From contig JAKLMB010000017.1 of assembly GCA_022813625.1 (NCBI GenBank), positions 310,001-374,000 of the forward strand: DNA of 64,000 bases. The letters run 5' to 3'. Positions 34,912 through 45,232 of this stretch are shown piece after piece. A program made the translations under genes and the position numbers. The DNA is from Aaosphaeria pasadenensis (Eukaryota > Ascomycota > Dothideomycetes > Pleosporales). The notes under the pieces are model-generated. The model had not been told where the DNA came from and made no database searches. It saw only the letters and a program-made list of their open reading frames with translations. The first letter of the stretch is position 1; each line of letters starts with the position of its first letter.

Positions 34912-37602
34912 ATGGATCTGTCCACGTCCAGCAACGGCGTACAGCCGTATGTCAGTCCAGATTCCAATTCGAAGCTATCTCAACATTCTCCTGCTGCCGA
35001 CGAGGATCATGACAATTGGAGCGGTGGCGAGGCTTCCAGTGCCGATGAGGCGAATAGGAGCCAGAGCGGCGCCTCCAAGCGCAAACGTCCGCTGTCCGTG
35101 TCTTGCGAGACGTGCAAGCAGCGCAAGGTCAAATGCGATCGCGGTCATCCCAGCTGTGGATGGTGTCTGAAAAACCATTCGACATGTACTTACCTGCCAC
35201 GAAAGAAGCCTGGTTTGCGCGCAGGCTATGGGCGTGAGCTGGAGGCTCGACTGGGTGAGTCAAAAATTTCCCTTCCGACGGCTGCGATTGAGGAACATGT
35301 ATTACATACGTGTCATGCGACTCTTCGACATGTGACAAGCATGCTTCTAGGTTGACGCGTCGAAAAATTCGTTCAGAGCTTCAGAACGTTTGTTTCGGTC
35401 CCATGAATCGCGCCGTATTGCGGATTGTGGGGAAGACGATCGCTAACAAGAACGCTCAGATACACTTGAAACCCTCATTCGCTCTCAGCAGAACCAGATC
35501 AACCAGCTGTCCAACAACCAGGTCGCACCTTCCAACACATCGCCGCAGGATAGTGGTCCCTTCCGGACACCACCCATCATCCCGCATGTTCCGCGACCAG
35601 AAACTGCGCTCTTTATCCAGAAGCCCGCGAGCTTCTCCTCTCAAACTTCCCTTACGCCCAGCTTCGTCGGCGGAATACAGGATGCCAGGCAGTCTGCCCC
35701 GTTGCAGTCAGGTCAAAATGGGTACCATGCGCCTCCAGAAGATGTTCAATCTTCAATTGGCCAAATTCCACGAGAGCCCTACGGTTCGTCCGTGTCGAAT
35801 GCTTTCAACAACGATCGATTCAATGCGCCAATCTCTTCTTCCCTCGCTCAAGTACCCATTGCGCAGCCTGACACCGACTTTCCACCATATGATCTACTTT
35901 ATGGATTGGTAGATTTGTTCTTCAAACACGTCTATCCATGGTGTCCCATTCTGCATCGGCAATCCACTCTAAATTCTCTATTCGGCGATTCAACACTAGA
36001 CGAAGCAGACAAAATCATCCTACACGCGATCGTAGCAACGACCCTGAAGTTCTCGACCGACCAGCGCCTGACAAATGAGAAGAGGGCCGTATATCATCAG
36101 AGGTCGAAGGAGAAAGTACTTCTGTACGGCATTGAGAACAGCTCGGTGAAGTCCCTGCAAGCTCTTGTCATCCTTTCGCTAGATGTCGTAGGGTGCTCCA
36201 ATGGCCCCCCCGGATGGAATCTGCTCGCGCTCATCACGCGATCAGTCGTTCAACTGGGACTTTCAATGGAAACCTATTCACCTATGGTGGCACCGCAGTT
36301 CGCATCGATCTATACCCTGCGCGCTATCGTCCTTCCCGAACCCAAGGATTGGATCGAGGAGGAAAGTAGGCGGCGCTTGTTCTGGATGATCTACGTTCTC
36401 GATCGCTATGCCACAGTCGCGACGGCCTTCGAGTTTGCCCTTCACGAGAAGGAGATTGACCGCCGACTGCCTTGCCGCGACGACCTCTTCACACGCAATG
36501 TGCCTGTTGAAACTAGGTGGTTCCATACGTCCGGTCGATCGGACTATTCCATGAACAGACCGGAGAACCTCGGTTCATTCTCCTACTATGTCGAGATACT
36601 TGGAATACTTTCGCGCATTCACAAGTTTCTCAAGAAGCCTGTCGATATTACCTCATTGTCGGACGTGGAAAAATGGCAGGGCGAATATCGCGAACTGGAC
36701 AATGCGCTCGAACAGTGGAAATACAACCTGCCAACTGAGTACGGAAATTCTGCCCGTATCTTCTCGGGCCCCGGGGTAAAGAATCTTAACAGTGGTCTGG
36801 TGATGTTACATGCTTCTTTCCACACGTAAGTTATCGGCTTTTCGACCATTTACCCACAGTGTTTGCTAATAATCATTCCAGTACTGTGATCCGCTTGCAT
36901 TCATCCGCGGCATACCCGACTCACCGATCACCGATCTTCACGCCCTCATTTAGCGCTAGTCAAAGGTGCCTCAACGCCGTGGAGAGTATCACAGCATTGT
37001 GCGCATGCATCCAAGAGAACGGACTTTTGACGAAGCTCGGACCGCCATTCGCGTTCTCTCTCTGGGTTGCTGCGCGTGTACTTCTCGTCCACGGGTCCAC
37101 TATTGACCACCGAGTAGATCAATCTATCAACCTTCTTGTTAGCACACTGCAAGAGTTGGGTCAGTACTGGGAGGTTGCTGCACGATATGCAAGTCTCCTG
37201 GCCCGAGTTCTACAAGAGTATCAAGAATCGCAGCGGACGCCTGCGGGAGTCAATGGTGAGCGCGTCACGCCATCAACGGTGAAGATTCTTGCAGACATGC
37301 GTCGGTGTGCATTCGACCTTGACTTCCTCATATCGAGACAGCCGAAGCCGAACTCAACGACGCGGACTGCCTCTGTGACGCCGGCCAGGACGCCGGGGCC
37401 AAACGAGCTAGAGTATCTTGACGTTTTCGGGTTCTTCAACATGCCCGCGCTACCTGTCTCTTTGGATGGAGGCGCGTCTTATGGCAATAGTACTGCGGAT
37501 GGAACGGTACAGTTACAAGACGGCGTGCCTGGCAACGAGTTCAACATCACCAACTACATGGTTGACGCGAGTTCGGATTGGTTCATGAAGAACCCTTCCT
37601 AA
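34912..37602 (+). CDS. Zn2Cys6 transcription factor with fungal-specific regulatory domain
   Basis: Three exons (34912-35254, 35460-36825, 36882-37602) give 809 aa; introns are 205 and 56 nt. The binuclear cluster has cysteines at residues 65, 68, 75, 82, 85 and 92 (C-x2-C-x6-C-x6-C-x2-C-x6-C). A basic linker RKKPGLRAGYGRELEARL and a short coiled coil (TLETLIRSQQNQINQL) follow. The middle homology region begins near DFPPYDLLYGLVDLFFKHVY and includes EEESRRRLFWMIYVLDRYA, the standard fungal_trans pattern. The C-terminus is acidic/polar and may activate transcription. Divergent placement next to L-rhamnonate dehydratase suggests it regulates L-rhamnose catabolism, in the manner of RhaR-type regulators. 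That role is inferred from context only. Confidence 0.93.
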
Positions 37603-38241
37603 AGTGAGGTGCTTGTCTTCGAGATTACCGTATCCTGAGCGTCTTTGTTGAATTCACTGCGCCTTCTTTTTCTTCTTCTCTATATTCTTATAGATACCCC
37701 GTTTCGATCGTTGATGCCAGTATCCTCGGTGACCTGCGGCTCGACAATGCTAGTACAAAAAAGAACACAATACTATCAGTTCAAGCTACCAGAACATGCT
37801 TGGTTGTCCACTATGATAGTTTCGCACTGCACAGTAGTTTACAAATGCACAGAGATTTACTGATGAAACGTGCAAATAGCGTGCATTGTAGGCACCAAAT
37901 TGGATTGGTGGTCTAGCTGAGACACAACCAGTAGCTGTGATGTCCAATGCTTACCCTGCTTCTTTGGCTGAATCCGGAAAGAAGTCACCGTCACTGGTGA
38001 TGATGTGGGCCGGAATATACTGCCACGACATTGCATAGCTTGGACAAGGACTAAATACCTCGGTTTGTGGCGTTTCACATGACTATACGCGCTGTTCTGG
38101 GATTCACTCAATGTTGAGTAGGGACAAAGTGCCTGGTATACCGGTGACTCAAGAGAGTTTGGGAGAAGAGTTAACAGCATAGCCATACGAGGCAAGTCTC
38201 ATATATTGATTTCGTAGAATTCAAAACCAAGGGTGAAGCTT
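37603..38241. other. Convergent intergenic spacer
   Basis: This spacer lies between the 3' ends of the regulator (+) and the small conserved protein (-). The sequence is A/T-richer, with no open frame worth calling and no recognisable repeat. Confidence 0.6.
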
Positions 38242-38858
38242 CTAGACCAACATTGTACAGTCATAGACGAAGCGTGCCTCAATTCTCTTCTTCTCCTTTG
38301 TAATGATAACACGACGGACGAGTCGTCGAAGACCATCTGCTTCAACAAGGCCCCAAACCTGCTTCACAACCCAACTATCATCTCGACTCTCCACAGTGAT
38401 GAAGATAAACGCATGATTCTGCGCTCCGCTATTCCAGCCTGCCTTCAAGAAAGGTTCATCAAGTTCCTCCAAATCCACCCATTCCGCCCTTCCTCTAACA
38501 GCACCGAAAAGCCAATCCGAGTGGTCTCTGAATTGGTTGTCCGCACAGTGGTATTCAGAAGTTCCTTTCAGCCCGGAGGCAGTCTGTGAGCATACGATAT
38601 GCTGCACCTTTTCCTTTGAGGAGTTTGGAGGGAGGGGAGGGTCTTCGTGCTGTGTGATTTGTAGTCGAATGGTCGCTAGGGCGATGCTTTTGCGGATGAA
38701 ATACCCGATTCCTTGTAGAGATAGGAGAGGTTCGGGGCTGTCGGAGTCTTGCCTGTTCTGTAGATGATTTTAGGGAGGGATTATTGGGGTCGTATGCGGA
38801 AGATAGTGTCACTTACCAGTGTCCAAGTCCCAGCGTAATTGATATTCGGTGCTGCCAT
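38242..38858 (-). CDS. Small conserved fungal protein, unknown function (possible lipocalin-like barrel)
   Basis: Two exons (38858-38817 and 38757-38242) joined across a 59-nt intron (GTAAGT..CTACAG) give 185 aa. The first exon encodes only MAAPNINYAGTWTL, which continues in frame as NRQDSDSPEPLLSLQG. The pattern (YxGTWTL near the start, GIGYFIRKSIALATIRLQI, GLKGTSEYHCADNQFRDH, DWLFGAVRGRAEWV, WVVKQVWGLVEADG) is one I associate with a family of small fungal proteins often near metabolite genes. The GTWTL start and alternating hydrophobic strands suggest a calycin/lipocalin-type barrel, but that is inference. There is no signal peptide, so it is probably cytosolic. It is the first gene of the block that includes the SDR, monooxygenase and esterase. 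Confidence 0.85.
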
Positions 38859-39061
38859 AATGACTCCGGTTGCAAATCAACACAGTAGGTTGTTTTAGAA
38901 CGACAGATGTTGGACGAAACGAGGCTTTTGGAAGATAAGATGATGATCTTGAGATCTCGAGGAGGCTATTGAACTTGCATTTTTTCCATCCGGGAAAAGA
39001 GGAGATGTGAGATCTTTAAAGCATTGACTGTGCATGTGATTCCGAATCCTGTTGAACTTGT

Positions 39062-40939
39062 TCATGGCAATATAGGTACATGCAAGCCCCCTTCGACCAG
39101 ATCAAACCAAAGTCCGAGGTAACCGTGGTCCCTTGCTGCTCTGACAAGGCTTACGAAATCTTGAAGCTTTTGTGTATAGTCTGGATTGGCGGACACGGGC
39201 GCAACATAGGAAACCACCCGATCATTCAATTGGCCAGTCTCCAAAGCACTTACTAAGAGAGGGAGTCCAATAGCCAAGCCATCGGTAGTATCTGTGACCT
39301 GTTGAGTGAAGCACTCAAGCTCGACCATGATCAGGAGTGCTAGGCGGGACGCATATTCGTCCTCAACTCCCAGCGGATATTTTAGCCGATGAATGATGAG
39401 AAGTGTAGCCAAACGGTAAACGCGTGCTTGTAATAACATCGCCGACACTTCAGACGGCGTGTATTCGGTGAAAAGGGTTAAGGGTGGAGAGGGCTCCCAT
39501 CGACGCACCTTCTCTTCGAGGGCATCTAATGAACTGCTGTCTGGACTGGAATGAAGGCTGCGCGTTGTGGCTTCAGCCGATATAACACTTCTTCGACCTG
39601 TGATCTTGGCTGCGTAGCTTATCTTACAAATATCGTATTGGAAGTGCAGAAGTTCTACGCAGAGGCCTGCCGTCCGGTCCACGGTCGTTGATTTGTATCT
39701 TGGAATTTGTACGACAGGGATGTCTCTCCTCACGAGTGACTCGACTGTGTCGACGACTATTGGGGTGATGGTGATAGGGTTCATTGATGATTCAAGCAGC
39801 AGCGAAGCATACCATTCGCGGACTGACAGCAATGACCGACGAACGATAGCGTGTGCGGATGTACCGAAGGCAACAACGTGGTGAACCAACAGTATCTGGC
39901 CAAGGAAGACTATAGCTGCAGCGTCAAATGGGCCTTGAATAGCTGCTTTCTGTAACTGTCTCAGAAAATGTGAGGCGTTCCTGATGTCGGAAGCATTTAT
40001 GATCCTGGGTCGATTATTTCTGACATCCCATAGTGCCAACGCAGCATTGTATGCGTCCAGAAAAAAACCATCTGAACCAGCAAACACGGACTTGATGGCA
40101 TACACAAAGTCATCGCAGAAGCTGGGGCCAATCATGAAATGTCGATGAAACAGGTAGAATAAGCCCGAGTTTGACAGAATGTGGTGATAGGTAGAAACCT
40201 GTGGTAGCCAGTTTTGCACCAGTAGCGGGTGCTGGCTTGTTGTATCAAAGCCTGGACATTGACATGGGCGAATTATATCAATGGCATTCAAGTCGAAGGT
40301 GTCCAAAGATCCGAATTCGTCAGGGGCGGGGTCGATAGCAAGCGTCTCGCTGATATTATTGACCTCATTGATCTCATTGATCTCATCGATGTCACTGGTA
40401 TTGGTGGTCTCATCTGCCTCGCTGGTGGAACCAGTTTCGTGCGATTTGGGACCAAAATTCGTCTCAGAGTTGGTGTTACTATAATTAGTCTGAAGACTTT
40501 TGACACTCTCGTTGCTTTTGTCGATGTCGTTCGTCTCATTTATTTCATAACTTGTCCCGCCGCCAGTGAGAGTCTGAGTCGCATAGGAGGCGTTGTTAGG
40601 AGACTCGCTCATTTGTTGGGTCTCATTGCTCCTAGAGCTCTGGCTGCTATGATTCCCGTCGATGCACCCATCAACCGTCGCCCCGACAGAATTATCCAAG
40701 ACACTAAGTCCATTTGATATTGGTCGCCTGCTGGGCTGCTGATTCTTGTCGAAGCTGAGGATATTGCAAGACCCATATGGTAGCTTTCGAGCGGCGGGCG
40801 GGCGACCCATCCGTCGACTACGGCGCAAGAAAGAACATTTTACGGATTGAACCTTGCATTGGCGGCAGCTCCGTTCATCAACATCAAAGGAACAGCGCTC
40901 TTTCCTACGATGGCATTGGTCACATGCGGGTTGAGGCAT
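39062..40939 (-). CDS. Zn2Cys6 transcription factor (possible cluster regulator)
   Basis: A single exon gives 625 aa. The zinc cluster is at the extreme N-terminus, with cysteines at residues 6, 9, 16, 25, 28 and 35 (C-x2-C-x6-C-x8-C-x2-C-x6-C). A basic RRSRRMGRPPAARK linker follows. Residues ~60-230 are polar and low in complexity (many N, S, E, T) and include a repetitive TSDIDEINEINEVNN stretch encoded by a 9-nt-periodic DNA repeat. The C-terminal half is helical and hydrophobic (FYLFHRHFMIGPSFCDDF and beyond), as in regulators of metabolite clusters. Its position beside the SDR, monooxygenase and hydrolase genes suggests it controls them, by context only. No strong middle homology region was recognised. 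Confidence 0.9.
   Translation of the reverse strand: MPQPACDQCHRRKERCSFDVDERSCRQCKVQSVKCSFLRRSRRMGRPPAARKLPYGSCNILSFDKNQQPSRRPISNGLSVLDNSVGATVDGCIDGNHSSQSSRSNETQQMSESPNNASYATQTLTGGGTSYEINETNDIDKSNESVKSLQTNYSNTNSETNFGPKSHETGSTSEADETTNTSDIDEINEINEVNNISETLAIDPAPDEFGSLDTFDLNAIDIIRPCQCPGFDTTSQHPLLVQNWLPQVSTYHHILSNSGLFYLFHRHFMIGPSFCDDFVYAIKSVFAGSDGFFLDAYNAALALWDVRNNRPRIINASDIRNASHFLRQLQKAAIQGPFDAAAIVFLGQILLVHHVVAFGTSAHAIVRRSLLSVREWYASLLLESSMNPITITPIVVDTVESLVRRDIPVVQIPRYKSTTVDRTAGLCVELLHFQYDICKISYAAKITGRRSVISAEATTRSLHSSPDSSSLDALEEKVRRWEPSPPLTLFTEYTPSEVSAMLLQARVYRLATLLIIHRLKYPLGVEDEYASRLALLIMVELECFTQQVTDTTDGLAIGLPLLVSALETGQLNDRVVSYVAPVSANPDYTQKLQDFVSLVRAARDHGYLGLWFDLVEGGLHVPILP
40345..40420. repeat. 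Imperfect 9-nt-periodic repeat inside a coding region
   Basis: Units resembling CTCATTGAT or CTCATCGAT recur in tandem and encode the Asp/Glu/Ile/Asn-rich stretch of the Zn2Cys6 regulator on the minus strand. The period is a multiple of three, so unit gain or loss would keep the frame. Confidence 0.65.
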
Positions 40940-41601
40940 TGCACCGGAAAGCCAATGATCCCCCCTTTTATGAATTTATGGCTTCCAATGGGACCCTAAA
41001 GTGCGCAGCATCCAACGAAATATCATGCGCGCCTTTCTAGTATGTTTGGTCTGGGGTAAAGAGTGGGTAGTGTACGGTTCATCGTTGAATAACGACATCA
41101 GATTGCGCAGCGTTTGAAAGAGACGCACAATGCGCTAAGCCAAAATGGGATTCAATCAACTCAAAGGCATATCATATAAGCCTCGGTTCTTCATTATTAG
41201 GAATAGCAAGACACGGGGTTGATCAAAGTGCGGGGAAGTTAGTTCACATGGCGGTAGTGCACATAGACACGGACAAGTGTGGAGAATAACCAGCTGTGTT
41301 GGTCATTGATTTTAGTTACATAGCATACCAACAGATTTGGGGTAGCATGGACTTTTTCTCCTCTCGATGTTCATTTCAGCGCCGCAAGGTAGTCTAATGG
41401 ACTTTACCGCTCACACCGACCCGACCTATAACAAGATCAGCAGTCAAGAGCAATGCCTGCGAGACTACAGAAGTTCATGCGAAGTAGGACGACGATGTGA
41501 CACCTATCGCCTTTCACGGATCGGAGACATTTACTACAGGCGTTCAGACTTGCCCTTAAAAGATACTATCATTCGAATAGGTTCCCTTTCCCCAATGGAT
41601 A
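40940..41601. other. Intergenic region, no gene seen
   Basis: This is the promoter of the Zn2Cys6 regulator (-) and the 3' flank of the SDR gene (-). The open frame at 41367-41630 (+) overlaps the SDR end and has no domain. Confidence 0.6.
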
Positions 41602-42657
41602 CTACACTGACTTTCCGATACCGTCCCTGATCGTTTCCTGAAACCAATTTGGAAAGCCTCGAACGCCCGAGAGCCAACTGACGTTGGGCGGAATGATGAG
41701 CTGCGCGCCGCGATGGGAGAGTATTTGGTTTACTATCACATTAGCAACATCTTCCGGCTTCATCATCCGGCCTCCATTCGAGCGCTCAATGGATTCTTGG
41801 TGACTCTTTGTCATGTTTGTCTCAACCCACATAGGATGAGCTACCGTGTTCATAACACCCGGTGCCTTATAAATGTGTTTGAGCTCAGAGCTAAGGCCCT
41901 CGTAGAAAGCCAAAGCGCCTGCTTTCGATGCAGAGTAGTCCACGGCGGTTGTTAACGAGATGTAAGAGGCCATGCTCGCGATCGTCACAATATGCCCTTT
42001 GTCCTTGAGGATCATATTAGGTAAGAACTCTCTTGCTGTATACCAGAGTGAGAGTAAATTCACTCCGAAGATTTTCGACAGCTTTTCGGAAGATAAATGG
42101 ATGATCGGGCTCGAATTAGCGATGCCAGCATTGTTGATCAGAATGGTGGGATGGCCAATGGTTTTTCGAATGCTATCTGCTGCTTCGGCAACTGCAGATG
42201 GTGAAGTGATGTCACATTTCCAGTAGGAGACGGTGCCGATACGCTGGAGCTCTGGATCTTGATCCGCAACGTCGAGAATAGCGACCCGTATGCCCTTGCG
42301 GACGAGGCCTAGCACAATTGCTTTGCCGATTCCATTGCAGCCTCCGGTGACTACTGCAATTTCCTGTGGCCAATCCCATTTTCCACTGCCAAAGAACTTC
42401 CAGCCATTTGTCGCGCGACGATTTTGGAAACGGTTCAGAAACTTGCCGACTCCAATAGTGAGCAATATCTTCAAGACCGTCTTCAAACCCACGATATCAA
42501 TCCAACGTCTGATGAAGTCAAGGTCGGTTACCTTGGATACAAGATGTGGGGGCCCGTAAGTGAGGAACGCAAGGGCGGAGCCAGAAAGCACGGGATTGAG
42601 AGCTCCGTTGCTCACGATGCCAATGGCCCGTACAAGTGGTTGAACGACAGCAGCCAT
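41602..42657 (-). CDS. Short-chain dehydrogenase/reductase, membrane-associated retinol-dehydrogenase-like
   Basis: A single exon gives 351 aa. The Rossmann cofactor motif TGGCNGIG is at residues 104-111 (classical SDR spacing TGxxxGxG), followed by an NNAG motif, a catalytic serine in the SMASY region and the YSASK active site. A hydrophobic N-terminal ~70 residues (LKTVLKILLTIGVGKFL) precede the catalytic core and could anchor the protein in the ER or lipid-droplet membrane, as in DHRS3/RDH10-like enzymes. An aspartate in the ILDVADQD segment after strand two favours NAD(H). The gene is divergent from the flavin monooxygenase 630 bp away. It would supply or use the ketone handled by that enzyme, by inference. 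Confidence 0.92.
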   Translation of the reverse strand: MAAVVQPLVRAIGIVSNGALNPVLSGSALAFLTYGPPHLVSKVTDLDFIRRWIDIVGLKTVLKILLTIGVGKFLNRFQNRRATNGWKFFGSGKWDWPQEIAVVTGGCNGIGKAIVLGLVRKGIRVAILDVADQDPELQRIGTVSYWKCDITSPSAVAEAADSIRKTIGHPTILINNAGIANSSPIIHLSSEKLSKIFGVNLLSLWYTAREFLPNMILKDKGHIVTIASMASYISLTTAVDYSASKAGALAFYEGLSSELKHIYKAPGVMNTVAHPMWVETNMTKSHQESIERSNGGRMMKPEDVANVIVNQILSHRGAQLIIPPNVSWLSGVRGFPNWFQETIRDGIGKSV

Positions 42658-43287
42658 TCATAAACCGTACTATGAATGGAGATAGGGTAGAGAAAAATAT
42701 GCCACTGAACAAGAAAAGGAATGCAGCTCTTGCATTTCAGCTGTGCTTTTAAGCAGCCTTTTATCCAGCCAGGCGGTCGTCATCAGTAGCCCAAGGTCAC
42801 TATTATGTTCGACGTCTCGTAGCACGTGGTCAACAACGACTAACAAGCTACACTTGATCTGATCAGTCCTGATTCCTAAAAGGATGCCTCGGCTGTTAGA
42901 CGCAACGGCTCATTCCTCGATGTTGTCTGAGGAGTTGGCCATGAGCTAGCGCGACCGTTCGGTGACTTTTAGTCGTATTCGGTATAGTGTAATAGTGCGG
43001 CCTATCACGATCGCTACCGGTGGCTTCTTTCCACATCTGGACATCGTCGGATGGTAGTGACCATCACGTCGCTACATATCATTTGCCGTCAAAGCAATTG
43101 GTATGATGAGTGAATCGGGCCTCATGGGTATGACTGCCTCGGTCTCTACAACTCGACCTGTCCACATGGGCGCACCTTTACCTAGTCATATATACTTCAT
43201 CCGTACCCTCGAAAATGCTCCGACCAGTGCTATCATTGAAACCCAATATTCCAAACATCAGCAAGCACCTTCGCATCTTTCAGCTCC
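42658..43287. promoter_or_regulatory. Shared divergent promoter of SDR and monooxygenase genes
   Basis: This 630-bp gap separates the start codons of the SDR (-) and the flavin monooxygenase (+). Several CGG/CCG triplets occur (for example 42957-42962, 42979-42983 and 43016-43022). These could be sites for a Zn2Cys6 regulator, but no clear paired site stands out. There are no long open frames. Confidence 0.55.
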
Positions 43288-44817
43288 ATGGCTAAAGCAC
43301 ACCAGTCTCCAGGGAAAGGGGCCAATACGTCGGCAGACGTGAAGCCAGAGAACATCTCTCCTTCGCAACACAAAGAATCTTTCGACGTGGTCATTGTCGG
43401 AGCTGGAGTTTCTGGAATCAATACCGCTAGATATCTCGAAAGCGATGCGCCGCGAGGAACATCCTACGTCATACTGGACAGGCGCAGTCACTGGGGAGGG
43501 ACTTGGGATCTTTTCAAATACCCAGGCATCCGATCCGATTCAGACATGTCCACATTTGGCTATTCCTGGAATCCTTGGCATTTGGACAAACCTCTCGCGA
43601 CCGGACCTGAAATAGCCACATATCTTTCTAGTTCCGCGGCAAAGGTTGGCGCAGATCGACATACTCGGTTTGGCCATCAAGTCTTATCTGCTAACTGGTC
43701 CTCTACTGTCTCTCGATGGACGGTCACCGCGGCGAAGCCCGATGGTGAACGAATGGACTTCACCTGTCGTTTCATGGTACTTGGAACTGGATATTACAAC
43801 TATGATGAGCCTCTGAAGACAATTATACCGGGCCTGGATCAGTTTTCTGGTCGCGTCATCAAACCCCAATTCTGGCCCGAGAAGCTTGACTATATGAACA
43901 AGAACATCGTGGTAATTGGGAGCGGAGCCACTGCAGTCACCTTGTTACCATCTCTGGCAGAGGACGCAAAACACGTCACGATGCTGCAACGTAGCCCAAC
44001 ATATATCGCGACATTGCCAATGTCAGGCGGGATTGTTTCAAAGGTCCTTGGGGCAATTCTACCAAAGGTCGTTGTGCGCAGGTGGAATCGGGTCCGGCGC
44101 CTTCTGATGGGCTATATGTTCTATTATTTCTGCATGTGGTATCCAAAAAAGGCTCGTGACCTCCTCGAGAGAGGAAGTGCCTTGCAGCTTCTCCCAGGGG
44201 CACTTGTTCGACCAAATCACTCTCCGCGGTACAATCCTTGGGAACAGAGACTCTGCGTCTGCCCTGACGGGGATTTCTATGCAGCACTGAGATCTGGAAA
44301 GGCTGATGTCGTCACTGATGTTATTGAAGAAGTCACTAGCCATTCAATTGTGCTAAAGTCGGGCCAGAAGCTACAGCCAGACATTATCGTAGCAGCTACT
44401 GGGCTGCAACTTCAATTTGCCGGAGGGATCAAGATATCCATTGATGAACAAGCCATCAATCCCTCGTCGAAATTCGCCTGGAAAGGCTGCATGCTCCAGG
44501 ACGTACCAAACCTTTTCTTTGTCATAGGCTACGTCAATGCGTCGTGGACTCTGAGTGCAGAGACGACTGCCACGCTTCTTGTACGACTTTTATGGCGGAT
44601 GCGGGCCCGTGGCGCAAATGTAGCCTTACCGACGCTACAACAACCAGAGAAGATGCCCCAAGTACCTCTGTTCAACCTTTCGTCGACCTACGTTAAAGGC
44701 TCAGCAAAGATATTCCCCAAAGGAGGCATTGGGCAATGGGCTCAGAAGAAGAATCACATTGTAGATGCATGGCAATCGAGTTGGGGCGATATAGTGACAG
44801 GACTGACCTTGAAGTGA
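43288..44817 (+). CDS. Flavin-dependent monooxygenase of Baeyer-Villiger type
   Basis: The single-exon model gives 509 aa. An FAD-binding GAGVSG is at residues 38-43, followed by GGTWDLFKYPGIRSDSDM, typical of this monooxygenase group. A second Rossmann motif GSGATA lies mid-protein for NADPH, and an ATG-type motif (VAATGLQLQF) lies beyond it. The Baeyer-Villiger fingerprint FxGxxxHxxxW appears as FSGRVIKPQFW, with Lys in place of His. Such enzymes convert ketones to esters or lactones. An alternative 3' end exists: donor after 44813 (GTGAGT), acceptor at 44903, and a last exon 44904-44943 giving a tail NTSRALMFCSGII. The start has a CCATGG context. It is divergent from the SDR gene and close to an esterase gene. 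Confidence 0.9.
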   Translation: MAKAHQSPGKGANTSADVKPENISPSQHKESFDVVIVGAGVSGINTARYLESDAPRGTSYVILDRRSHWGGTWDLFKYPGIRSDSDMSTFGYSWNPWHLDKPLATGPEIATYLSSSAAKVGADRHTRFGHQVLSANWSSTVSRWTVTAAKPDGERMDFTCRFMVLGTGYYNYDEPLKTIIPGLDQFSGRVIKPQFWPEKLDYMNKNIVVIGSGATAVTLLPSLAEDAKHVTMLQRSPTYIATLPMSGGIVSKVLGAILPKVVVRRWNRVRRLLMGYMFYYFCMWYPKKARDLLERGSALQLLPGALVRPNHSPRYNPWEQRLCVCPDGDFYAALRSGKADVVTDVIEEVTSHSIVLKSGQKLQPDIIVAATGLQLQFAGGIKISIDEQAINPSSKFAWKGCMLQDVPNLFFVIGYVNASWTLSAETTATLLVRLLWRMRARGANVALPTLQQPEKMPQVPLFNLSSTYVKGSAKIFPKGGIGQWAQKKNHIVDAWQSSWGDIVTGLTLK

Positions 44818-45232
44818 GTACGGACCTGCATTATGGAGTAGCATTGTACATTGAATAGAAGCTCTGCTCATCATTCTCCTTACGTATGACCACACAATTG
44901 CAGTACCTCAAGAGCGTTAATGTTTTGTTCAGGAATCATCTAGAAGACTAGATGGTTCTTTTTCAGAAGACAGTTGTATAGACATTCCTCGAGATATTAT
45001 GGGAAAGGATGTCATTCTGCTCAATACTCACCGCTAATGTTGTTTGACAAGTGGAACAACCGGACCAGCGGGGTATCGGTCACTATGAGATTTCATGCAT
45101 CAAGCTTCTTCGTGATTTTCATAAACAGGAACACATCCTTCGTTTTCTAATTTCTATGTCCTAACTACAGGTGGAATACATATCGTTCCTTTCAAGTTAA
45201 GCATCCAGCGAGTGCCGGAACCAGCTTTGCCA
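44818..45232. other. Convergent spacer
   Basis: This spacer lies between the 3' ends of the monooxygenase (+) and hydrolase (-) genes. It may contain a short terminal exon of the monooxygenase (44904-44943). I see nothing else. Confidence 0.55.
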
